NCBI RefSeq assembly: GCF_011305995.1
Contig: NZ_CP049910.1
Span: forward strand, 992,001-1,056,000
Length of the DNA stretch: 64,000 nucleotides
Origin: Diaphorobacter sp. HDW4A
GTDB lineage: Bacteria; Pseudomonadota; Gammaproteobacteria; Burkholderiales; Burkholderiaceae_C
Direction of reading: 5' to 3'
Part shown: positions 55,099 to 63,065 of the stretch, piece after piece
Layout of the letters: every line of letters starts with the position of its first letter
How positions within the stretch are numbered: position 1 is the stretch's first letter
The notes under the pieces: model-generated
The model's input: the letters and a program-made list of their open reading frames with translations, nothing else
Told to the model about the DNA's origin: nothing
Database searches by the model: none
Position numbers and translations under genes: made by a program

Positions 55099-55241
55099 GC
55101 TGGCAACCTTTCTAGCGTGTGATGAATGCAAAGCGGACGTAAACGGGGGGGAGTCGTTGGAGCGCGTTCAGCCACGCTGCAGGACTCGGGCCTGCTGCGG
55201 GAAATGCTGAACTGCGGTGAGCGAACGGTCTGCCGGAGGGC

Positions 55242-56834
55242 TTAGTAGCCGAGCGCGCAGCCGTCCTTGCGGTGGTCGGACGCGCCTTGCAGCGAGCCGT
55301 TGTCCCAGTCGATGCGGATGGCCTGGCAGCCGCCGATCGCTGGTTGTGCAGGGGCGATGAACTGGTAGCCCTTGGTCGTCAATTCATCGGTGGCTTCGGC
55401 TGGCATGGTGTGCTCGCACTCGACCACGTCCTTGCCTGGAATCGGGAAGAGGCGGGGCAGGTCGCTTGCGGCCTGAATGTCCATACCGTAGTCGACCACC
55501 TTGCTGAGAAAGTGTGCGTGGCCCATGGCTTGGTAGTGGCCGCCCATCACGCCGAACACATATTCGATGCGGCCGTTCTTGGAGGCCATGCCCGGAATGA
55601 TGGTGTGCAGTGGGCGCTTGTGTGGGCCGATGCAGTTGGGATGGTCTGCCTGAAGTTCGAAACTCTGTCCACGGTTGTGCAGCAAAATGCCTGTGCCCGG
55701 ATCGATCAGGCCAGAGCCAAAGGGATGGAAGATCGAGTTGATGAAGCTCGCGCAGTTGCGGTCCTTGTCGACCACGCTGATGTAGACCGTGTCCTTGTGT
55801 TCGATCGCCTCGCTGCGCTGGGCCTGGCTGACCGCCTCGGCCAGATCGCCAGTGCTCACGCGGCGCGCGAATTCGTCGGAGAGGACATAGTCCACATCCA
55901 TGTCGGCAAATTCGGGATCAGCGAGCAGCAGATCGCGAACGCGATAAGCGATGCGCGTTGCATCGATTTCGGTCTGTAAGCGCGCTGCAGATAAGGCTTG
56001 GGGGGCGATGGCTTGCTGCTTGAGGATATTGAGCAGCAGCAGCGCGACAATGCCTTGACCTGGTGGTGGGCACTCGTGCACTTGGTAGTCGCGGTATGCG
56101 ATCTGGATCGGATCGACGAACTCGCCGCGGTAGCTTGCGAAGTCTTCGAGCGTGTGCGTGCCGCCTTTGCTTTGCAGATAGCCGACGAGACTATCGGCAA
56201 TCTCGCCTTCGTAGAACGCTTTGCGGCCGCCGGCTGCGATGCGGCGCATGGACGCGCCGAGTCGGGGGTGCTTGTGCACCATGCCCGGCCTGGGCGCTGC
56301 GCCGTCGATCATCAACAGCTCGCGGCCTTCGGGCGTGGCGTTGATCAATGTGGACTGCATCCGCCAGTCCTGCGATGTGCGCGGTGCCACCACGTAGCCT
56401 TTTTCGGCAAAGTCGATGGCGGGCGCGAGGATACGCGCGAGCGGCTGACTGCCGAATCGTTCGCGCAACTGCACCCATGCGTCCACCGCGCCCGGCACGG
56501 TCACGGCATGCGCGGACTGGCGTGGCAAAAACTTCTCGCCGGTGGCCGTCAGTGCCGCCACGTCGATGTTCTTCGGCGCCCAGCCCGCGCCATTGAAAGC
56601 GGTGATCCGGTCCGTGCCTTTTTCGCTATATAGCGCAAAGCAGTCGCCGCCGATGCCGGTCGAGCCGGGCTCCACCACGCATTGCACGGCGCAAGCGGCA
56701 ATGGCGGCGTCCATCGCGTTGCCACCGTCCTGCAGCACCTGGATGGCGGCCAGCGTGGAAGAGGGGTGGGAAGTCGCCGCCATGCCATTGGCAGCCATGA
56801 CGACGGAACGGCCGGTTTTCTGGAAGTCTCTCAT
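55242..56834 (-). CDS. Gamma-glutamyltransferase-family protein
   Basis: A 530-residue Ntn-hydrolase of the gamma-glutamyltranspeptidase family. The N-terminal half has AATSHPSSTLAAIQVLQDGGNAMDAAIA and EPGSTGIGGDCFAL; self-cleavage before the nucleophile Thr would occur at HKDTVYISVVD. ATG at the complement of 56832-56834 is chosen. No signal peptide is evident, unlike periplasmic GGT, so it may be cytoplasmic, as many acylase-like homologues are. The promoter region carries a perfect 14-bp palindrome at 56916-56929. Confidence 0.87.
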   Translation of the reverse strand: MRDFQKTGRSVVMAANGMAATSHPSSTLAAIQVLQDGGNAMDAAIAACAVQCVVEPGSTGIGGDCFALYSEKGTDRITAFNGAGWAPKNIDVAALTATGEKFLPRQSAHAVTVPGAVDAWVQLRERFGSQPLARILAPAIDFAEKGYVVAPRTSQDWRMQSTLINATPEGRELLMIDGAAPRPGMVHKHPRLGASMRRIAAGGRKAFYEGEIADSLVGYLQSKGGTHTLEDFASYRGEFVDPIQIAYRDYQVHECPPPGQGIVALLLLNILKQQAIAPQALSAARLQTEIDATRIAYRVRDLLLADPEFADMDVDYVLSDEFARRVSTGDLAEAVSQAQRSEAIEHKDTVYISVVDKDRNCASFINSIFHPFGSGLIDPGTGILLHNRGQSFELQADHPNCIGPHKRPLHTIIPGMASKNGRIEYVFGVMGGHYQAMGHAHFLSKVVDYGMDIQAASDLPRLFPIPGKDVVECEHTMPAEATDELTTKGYQFIAPAQPAIGGCQAIRIDWDNGSLQGASDHRKDGCALGY

Positions 56835-57498
56835 GTGCTTTTGTTGCCTATCTCTTCTGTCTAACTCTGTGAACGGACGGTGCCATATGAACACTGCACT
56901 CATCTCAAAATGGATAATTGGATCCAATTTGAGTTTAACAAAGCAACATGCATGCCATGTCTAAGGGTTTGCGCTAGTAGGGGCGGGTGGAGGGAGTCGG
57001 CCTGATGACGTTGGAAATGCTCTCTTGACGTTCTGAGAGGAAGTGGCGCGTGCAAGCGCTGCCTCGCTTTGGTGCGGGGGGCACCAAATGGGGTCGCGCA
57101 AACAGTACGTTCAAGATCAAGGGTGTAGCGTGCGGCGAAGCCACCGCCGTTTGCTCGTCCTCGTCGCAGTTGCGGATGCGAACAGCGCAGCTCGCGTGTG
57201 GTTCGTGTCGATGGATTGAGCGCTGGCACTTTATACGCTGCAGATGACGAAATGGGGGGTGTGAGTCCGATTTCTTCTGAAGGGAGGTACCCGGCCGATG
57301 AGATGGGCGGGATGTTCAGGCGAGATCAACCGGTCGTTACGGCGATCTTGCTGAATATCTCTCAACAAGTACTGCGGCTTGTTGATTTCATGGATCCGGC
57401 GGTCTCCTGTTTGCCAGAAACCCCCCTCCTGAATTATCAAATATTCAGCCTCAAGTTGAGATGTTTAAATGCCATCACCTCGATTTGGAAAGGTGCAT
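56835..57498. other. Long control/intergenic region with degenerate sequence
   Basis: 664 bp between divergent transcription units. It holds the palindrome at 56916-56929 and two imperfect direct repeats (GATGACGAAATGGGGG near 57244 and GATGAGATGGGCGGG near 57298) within a stretch that looks like eroded mobile-element DNA. No transposase frame is recognised. Base composition becomes more AT-rich toward the CoA-transferase gene. The promoter of the 57499 operon should lie in the last 150 bp. Confidence 0.4.
56916..56929. promoter_or_regulatory. Perfect palindrome AATTGGATCCAATT (putative operator)
   Basis: A 14-bp perfect palindrome 82 bp upstream of the gamma-glutamyltransferase-like start, of the size and style of GntR-type operators. 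No GntR gene is in the window. Confidence 0.55.
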
Positions 57499-58728
57499 AT
57501 GGAAAAAGAAGCGTTGGCAAAATTTGGGGCACTTCATGGATTGAAAGTTCTGGAAATCGGATCGACGGCATCCGGGCCATTCTGTGGAAGGATGTTTGCT
57601 GATTTTGGCGCGGATGTGGTGAAGATTGAATCTCCGGATGGCGATCCTATTCGTGGTCTGGGGCACGAAATGAATGGAAAGTCGTTGTATGCTGCCAGCA
57701 TCCTGAGAAACAAACTGAATGTTTCCATTGATCTCAAGAAAACGGAAGGCCAATCCCTAGTCAAGGAGTTGATTTCGGATATCGATATTGTCATAGAGAA
57801 CTTCAGGCCTGGAACGTTGGAAAAGTGGGGCGTGGGCTACGAGGATCTATCAAGAATCAACCCCCAACTCATCATGATTCGAATTAGCGGCTATGGCCAG
57901 ACCGGTTGTTATAAACATAAACCCGGTTACGGAGTCATTGGTGAGGCAATGAGTGGACTGCGTGATTTGATCGGCGAGCCGGATCGCCCGCCATCGCGTG
58001 TCGCCATGCCTTTGACGGATTACGTTACTGCGTTATATGCCGTGATCGGTGGCCTGATGGCTGTGCGCGCTCGCTCTATCACAGGCAAGGGGCAGATGAT
58101 AGATGTCAGTCTGATCGAGTCAGCCTTCAGCTTTATGGAGTCATACGTACCAGCGTACGCACAGAAAGGTATCGAGGAGACACGTTCTGGCGCACGCTTG
58201 CCTAATAGTGCTCCCAATACCATTTTCAAGTGCAAGGATGGTGAATATATTCATATTGCCGCATTGGCTGACAATGTGTTTCGACGCTTGGCGATGGCCA
58301 TGGGAAATCCGGCGCTTGGTGAGAATAATAAATTTTCCACGCAAAAATCAAGAAATGCCAACGAGTCAGAAATAGAGAAAATCATTCAGCATTGGGCTGG
58401 GCGGAACGATTCGTCCGTGGTTCAGTCCGCCCTTGATGAAAATGACGTTCCAGCCGCCAAGGTATATAAAATGAAGGATATCTTCGGGGATGATTATTTC
58501 AGGTCGCGGGACATGCTGGTGGATGTACCGGATGAAGATATTGGAGTCATCACGCTTGCGGGCGTCATTCCCCGGCTCAGTGAAACGCCTGGAAGTATCC
58601 GCTGGACCGGGAAAAAGACGGGGGAAGACACTCGGAATTTTCTGAAAAACAGAATGCAATTATCCGAAGATCGTATTGGAAATCTTTTTCAGTCCGGTGT
58701 TGTGTTTTCTCATCAGAACCGCAATTGA
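57499..58728 (+). CDS. CaiB/BaiF (class III) CoA-transferase, low-GC
   Basis: A 409-residue family-III CoA-transferase. It has LKVLEIGSTASGPFCGRMFADFGADVVKIE, ENFRPGTLEKWG, ISGYGQTGCYKHKPGYGVIGEAMSGL, and the likely catalytic D174 (AMPLTDYVTALY). It is similar in plan to the gene at 15085. ATG 57499 follows GGAAAGG. Codon use is clearly more AT-rich than the neighbours (for example, 58321-58380 is about one third G+C), so recent acquisition is likely. It opens a five-gene operon for acid activation and oxidation. Confidence 0.9.
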   Translation: MEKEALAKFGALHGLKVLEIGSTASGPFCGRMFADFGADVVKIESPDGDPIRGLGHEMNGKSLYAASILRNKLNVSIDLKKTEGQSLVKELISDIDIVIENFRPGTLEKWGVGYEDLSRINPQLIMIRISGYGQTGCYKHKPGYGVIGEAMSGLRDLIGEPDRPPSRVAMPLTDYVTALYAVIGGLMAVRARSITGKGQMIDVSLIESAFSFMESYVPAYAQKGIEETRSGARLPNSAPNTIFKCKDGEYIHIAALADNVFRRLAMAMGNPALGENNKFSTQKSRNANESEIEKIIQHWAGRNDSSVVQSALDENDVPAAKVYKMKDIFGDDYFRSRDMLVDVPDEDIGVITLAGVIPRLSETPGSIRWTGKKTGEDTRNFLKNRMQLSEDRIGNLFQSGVVFSHQNRN

Positions 58729-58754
58729 ATCTATTTAAAATACAGGAGATAATA

Positions 58755-59762
58755 ATGGAGAAATTCAAAGCCTTTCGAGTTCACACCATCGGTGACAAGC
58801 CCGTCTGCCGATTCGAGCAGCTCACCATGGATGAGATCGACGACGGCCCGGTGGTCATCAAGGTCGCCTATTCGGCAATCACCTACAAAGATGCCATGGC
58901 CGCACGCGGAGTCGGCCGCAACGTGCGTACCGATCGCCCCTGCGTCACGGGGGTGGACCTCTCGGGAACGGTTGTCCAATCGGCAGACGCGCGCTTCAAG
59001 GCAGGTGATCGGGTCGCGGTGACGAACTATCAGCTTGGAACCATGCACGATGGTGCCTACGCGGATTACGCCCGCGTCCCCGCCGAATGGGTGGTGCCCC
59101 TGCCTGACACGCTTTCGTTGTTCGACGCCATGGTGCTGGGCACGTCCGGGTTGACCGCCGCGCTCGCCATTGACCGGTTGCAGAAAGCGGGACTTAAGCC
59201 CGAGGATGGCCCGGTCGCCATCTCGGGCGCCACCGGCGGCGTGGGCAGTCTGGCGATCAACATGCTGGCCAATATCGGCTACGAAGTCGTTGCGATTTCC
59301 GGCAAGCCTGAACAGAGCGATTACCTGAAGAACATCGGCGCCAGCAAGATCATCCTGCGCGACGATTTCATGCGGGATTCCGCTCCGATGGTCAGCGGAG
59401 CCTATCTGGCGGCCGCGCTGGACAACGTCGGCGGGCAATTCCTTGATCGCCTGTGTGCCAATGTCAAGCCATATGGAAAGGTAGCCATCGCCGGCATGGT
59501 CCACGTCGACACCCACATGACGGTGCTGCCATTTGTATTGCGCTCGGTGGATATTCTCGGAATCAATGTGTCGCGCCAATTGCAGATGCCCGAGCGCAAG
59601 CGTCTGTGGAATCGCATGGGTGCTGATTTGAAACCCACGAAGTCGGACGTGATCGCCAAGGTGATTCCTTTCGAAGATCTGGACAGAACCATGGATAGCT
59701 TCTTCAACATTTCCACGGTGGGGCGCGTGGTGGTCGAGGTGACTGAGCAGGCACAGCGCTGA
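58755..59762 (+). CDS. YhdH/AcuI-family quinone oxidoreductase (acryloyl-CoA reductase type)
   Basis: A 335-residue MDR-superfamily reductase. The YhdH/AcuI pattern is visible: VAYSAITYKDAMAARGVG, PCVTGVDLSGTVV, LGTSGLTAALAIDRLQKAG, VAISGATGGVGSLAINML and VNVSRQLQMPERKRLW-like C-terminal elements. There are no zinc ligands. ATG 58755 has AGGAG at 58744-58748. It likely reduces an enoyl-CoA formed by the neighbouring enzymes using NADPH. It lies 26 bp after the CoA-transferase. Confidence 0.88.
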   Translation: MEKFKAFRVHTIGDKPVCRFEQLTMDEIDDGPVVIKVAYSAITYKDAMAARGVGRNVRTDRPCVTGVDLSGTVVQSADARFKAGDRVAVTNYQLGTMHDGAYADYARVPAEWVVPLPDTLSLFDAMVLGTSGLTAALAIDRLQKAGLKPEDGPVAISGATGGVGSLAINMLANIGYEVVAISGKPEQSDYLKNIGASKIILRDDFMRDSAPMVSGAYLAAALDNVGGQFLDRLCANVKPYGKVAIAGMVHVDTHMTVLPFVLRSVDILGINVSRQLQMPERKRLWNRMGADLKPTKSDVIAKVIPFEDLDRTMDSFFNISTVGRVVVEVTEQAQR

Positions 59763-59797
59763 TGCCCTGATTTCACCAAAGCATCACAGGAGACAAA

Positions 59798-60952
59798 ATG
59801 GATTTCAAACTGACCGAGGACCAGGAAATGCTGGTCGATGCCGCCAAAAAAATCAGCGAAAGACACTTGCAGCCACTGCTGTTGGCGCGCAACAAGAGGA
59901 CCGCCCTGTCAAAGCACGATGTGCTTGAGATTCTTTCCAAGGCCGCCGACATCGGATTGACCTCCGCGCGCATTCCGGAGGAGGGCGGCGGCATGGGCAT
60001 GAAGATGCTGGACTACGGGTTGGTCATGGAGCAGATTGCGCCCACGATCGGTCTCATCGTCCAGCCGCACGAGGCCACGACCACGCGCATCTATTTTGGT
60101 GGTTCGGAGCAGCAGAAGCAGCGATTTGTGCCCGGCCTGATGGCCGGTACTTTGGTCGGTGCCACCGGAAGCACGGAGCCCGACTGCGGCTCCGATCCGC
60201 GCGGCATCAAGACCACGGGCGAGTGGAGCGGGGATGACATCGTCGTCAACGGACGCAAGCAGTGGATCTCCAACTCCACCGTATGCGACGTCATCCACAT
60301 CACCTGCCGTGTTCCGAAAGAGGGCGGTGGATATCGCATGGGGCGCATTCTCGTTGACTGCGCGGAGTCGCCTTTTGAGGCCGAAGAGGTGGCGATGCAC
60401 GGGCTTTGCCAGGCACCGCTGGGAGAGGTCTCCTTCAGTGACTGCCGGGTTCCCGCAGCCAACATCTGTCCGGACGATGAGAACACTGCAAAACTGCTCA
60501 CGATCACGTGGTTGGCCAACCGCCCTGCCGTGGGTTTGATGGCGGTTCATCTGGGGCAGAAGGCGCTGGATTTGGCCAGAGACTATGTGGGTGTACGCAA
60601 GCAGTTCGGCAAGCACATCGGAGCGTTTCAATCCATCCAGGTGGATCTCGCTGACATTGAAACCTTGGTCATGTCGTCCAGACTGCTTTGCTACAACGCG
60701 CTTTCGGCGATCGACCACGGAGCGCGGGCCAATGGCCTGTCCGCAATGGCCAAGCGCTACGCCGTGGATGCCTGCGACCGGGCCATCGCGCTGGCCATGA
60801 GGATCCACGGGGCCATGGGCCTCAGTGAGGAGCTGGGGCTCGAGCAGATGGCAAGGGACGTGCGCACGCTCACCATTCCTGATGGCACTCCCGGAATTCT
60901 TGCGCTGATTCAAGGGCGTGAACTGACGGGCATGGACGCCTTCAGGGCCTGA
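59798..60952 (+). CDS. Acyl-CoA dehydrogenase family protein
   Basis: A 384-residue FAD enzyme with the normal ACAD fold: ATGSTEPDCGSDPRGIKTT for FAD and substrate, WISNSTVCDV, RKQFGKHIGAFQSIQVDLAD and RIHGAMGLSEELGLEQM. At the position where medium-chain and short-chain members carry the catalytic Glu (Y-E-G-T), this protein has IPDGTPG with Asp 362. The base may therefore be Asp, or may reside on another helix as in isovaleryl- and long-chain enzymes. CAGGAGACAAA precedes the ATG. It is coupled in an operon with the reductase and racemase-like genes. Confidence 0.87.
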   Translation: MDFKLTEDQEMLVDAAKKISERHLQPLLLARNKRTALSKHDVLEILSKAADIGLTSARIPEEGGGMGMKMLDYGLVMEQIAPTIGLIVQPHEATTTRIYFGGSEQQKQRFVPGLMAGTLVGATGSTEPDCGSDPRGIKTTGEWSGDDIVVNGRKQWISNSTVCDVIHITCRVPKEGGGYRMGRILVDCAESPFEAEEVAMHGLCQAPLGEVSFSDCRVPAANICPDDENTAKLLTITWLANRPAVGLMAVHLGQKALDLARDYVGVRKQFGKHIGAFQSIQVDLADIETLVMSSRLLCYNALSAIDHGARANGLSAMAKRYAVDACDRAIALAMRIHGAMGLSEELGLEQMARDVRTLTIPDGTPGILALIQGRELTGMDAFRA

Positions 60953-60970
60953 CCCCAGAGGACCCTTAGC

Positions 60971-62062
60971 ATGAACTCACCGACAAACGACAAACCACTG
61001 CGCGGATTGCGTGTGCTGGAAGTGGACGCGCTGGGGCCTGTGCCGTTGGCATGCATGATGCTGGCGGATTGGGGTGCTGAGGTAGTGCGCGTGGAAAACC
61101 CGGCCTCGCGCAGTGCGCCTGACACTTATGGATCCGTGCTGCGAGGCCGCGTCCGTGTGACGCTGGATCTGAAGAACGGACAGGGTCAGCAGGAATTCAT
61201 GGAGCTGGCCGAAAGCGCCGATGTGCTGGTCGAAGGCATGCGGCCCGGCGTCATGGAGCGCCTGGGCTTGGGGCCTGAGGCGGTGTTTGAAAAAAACGAG
61301 CATCTGGTCTATGCGCGCATGACGGGTTGGGGGCAGGAAGGGCCTCTTGCCAGCGAGGCGGGGCACGACATCAACTACATCGCATTGTCGGGTGTACTTC
61401 ACGCCATCGGTCCCGAGAGCAAACCCGCCATTCCGTTGAACCTGATCGGAGACTTCGCTGGCGGATCGTGCTTTCTGTTGATGGGCGTTCTCGCGGCGCT
61501 GTATCGACCCAGGGTGGAGCGCCGACGCGTGGTGATCGACGCCGCGATGGTCGACGGCGTGTCGGTGCTGATGTCGCTGATGCACAGCCGCCAGCACATG
61601 GGGCAGTGGCAGGACCAGCGAGCCAGTAACCCGCTGGACGGCGCACTGCCCTGGTACGACACCTACCGGACGAAAGATCAACAGCACATCGCGGTCGGCG
61701 CGCTTGAGCCGAAATTCTACGCGCACCTGATCGACACGCTTGGTCTGAAGGATCTCCCGTCGCGTGACGACAGGGGGAATCTGCCGACCATCCGCGCCGC
61801 GTTTGAGCGGACGTTCGCCACGCGATCACGCGATGAATGGGCGGAGATATTCAAGGGCAAGGATGCCTGCGTTACGCCGGTGCTGAACATGGCCGATGCG
61901 CGCACGAGCCCGCATCTCACAAGCCGCAGCACGTTTGCATTATTGGACGGTGAGCCGGTGCCAGCGCCGGCACCGATATTCAACAACAAGAGAAGCCCGA
62001 TTGCACAACAGGGCCAGTTTGCAGAAGCGAAAGATGCCATCCGCCGTTGGCGTGGCGTCTAG
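60971..62062 (+). CDS. Alpha-methylacyl-CoA racemase-like (CaiB/BaiF family)
   Basis: A 363-residue CaiB/BaiF member nearer to alpha-methylacyl-CoA racemase than to CoA-transferases. The racemase catalytic pair is present: H132 in GHDINYIALSGVLHAIG and D161 in NLIGDFAGGSC. It starts LRGLRVLEVDALGPVPLACMMLADWGAEVVRVE. By family it epimerises 2-methylacyl-CoA esters so that the acyl-CoA dehydrogenase receives the correct isomer, which suggests a branched-chain substrate for this operon. Confidence 0.87.
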   Translation: MNSPTNDKPLRGLRVLEVDALGPVPLACMMLADWGAEVVRVENPASRSAPDTYGSVLRGRVRVTLDLKNGQGQQEFMELAESADVLVEGMRPGVMERLGLGPEAVFEKNEHLVYARMTGWGQEGPLASEAGHDINYIALSGVLHAIGPESKPAIPLNLIGDFAGGSCFLLMGVLAALYRPRVERRRVVIDAAMVDGVSVLMSLMHSRQHMGQWQDQRASNPLDGALPWYDTYRTKDQQHIAVGALEPKFYAHLIDTLGLKDLPSRDDRGNLPTIRAAFERTFATRSRDEWAEIFKGKDACVTPVLNMADARTSPHLTSRSTFALLDGEPVPAPAPIFNNKRSPIAQQGQFAEAKDAIRRWRGV

Positions 62063-62089
62063 AGACCACTCAAATCACGGAGACAAGAA

Positions 62090-63049
62090 ATGAAGCGACG
62101 CTCTCTCATCACGGCAGGAATGGCATTTCCATTCGCCCATGTTATGGCCGGCACGGCTGATTCGGGCAAACCGGTGACTCTGGTCATCGGCTACTCCGCT
62201 GGCGGCAACGTCGACAGCCTTGCGCGCATGCTGGGCAGTCGCCTTGCGAAAATCATGAATGCGACCTTCGTGGTTGATAACAAGCCAGGTGCAAACGAGA
62301 TGATCGCCACGCAGACGGTGACGAGAGCCGAGCCGGATGGCCACACGATTCTGATCGCAACTGAAGCGCCCATCACCCAGAGCCAGTTTCTCTACAAGAA
62401 ACTGGCCTATGTGCCCGAAGAGATCGCACCGATCATCCTGCTGGTGCAAGTGCCGCTTGTGCTCGTAGCGCGTCCGGATTTTCCCGCGAAGAATCTCAAG
62501 GAGTTTCTGGAGTACGGCAGGAAAAACCAGATCATCGCCGGATCGGCCGGCATTGGCGGGGTGACCCATCTGCCCATAGCGATGCTGGCCAAGACACAGA
62601 ACATCCAGTGGACCCACGCGCCCTACAAGGGGTCTGCCGCCATGTTTCCGGACCTGATCGGGGGGCGCATCGATGTCTGCTTCACCGGCAGCAGCGCAGC
62701 CATTGCACAGATCAAATCGGGCAAGGTCAAAGGTCTGGGCGTGGGTTCAAAAGAGCGCATGCCCGCACTTCCCCAACTGGAAACGTTTGAAGAAGCCGGC
62801 ATTGCCAACATCGGTGCGCAGTACACGATTGGCGTCTATGGGCCGCCGAACCTGCCAGAGAAGCTCCGGAGTCAACTGGCTCTGGCCAGCCAGCAGGTGC
62901 TTAAGGATCCGTCGTTCGTGGCGTCCGCCATCACTCCGAACAGCTACTTTGTCGATGGAAGAGCGGGGGCTGAATTCCAGGAGTTCATCAAAGCCAGCCG
63001 CGTGAGCGAAAAAGTGCGCGTGGAAAGCTCGGGCGCCCAGCTGGAATAG
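62090..63049 (+). CDS. Bug-family periplasmic substrate-binding protein
   Basis: A 319-residue Bug protein. The N-terminus MKRRSLITAGMAFPFAHVMAG may be read by Tat as well as Sec (Lys-Arg-Arg). It is followed by KPVTLVIGYSAGGNVDSLARML and VDNKPGANEMIATQ. It is the last gene of the CoA-ester operon (27 bp gap) and likely binds the carboxylic acid that the CoA-transferase activates. Confidence 0.9.
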   Translation: MKRRSLITAGMAFPFAHVMAGTADSGKPVTLVIGYSAGGNVDSLARMLGSRLAKIMNATFVVDNKPGANEMIATQTVTRAEPDGHTILIATEAPITQSQFLYKKLAYVPEEIAPIILLVQVPLVLVARPDFPAKNLKEFLEYGRKNQIIAGSAGIGGVTHLPIAMLAKTQNIQWTHAPYKGSAAMFPDLIGGRIDVCFTGSSAAIAQIKSGKVKGLGVGSKERMPALPQLETFEEAGIANIGAQYTIGVYGPPNLPEKLRSQLALASQQVLKDPSFVASAITPNSYFVDGRAGAEFQEFIKASRVSEKVRVESSGAQLE

Positions 63050-63065
63050 GCGACAGCACGGTGGC

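Noticed and set aside
57231..57440. Possible insertion-sequence remnant upstream of the CoA-transferase
   Set aside because: The translated minus-strand fragment and imperfect repeats look like eroded mobile DNA, but no transposase motif or terminal inverted repeats could be shown.
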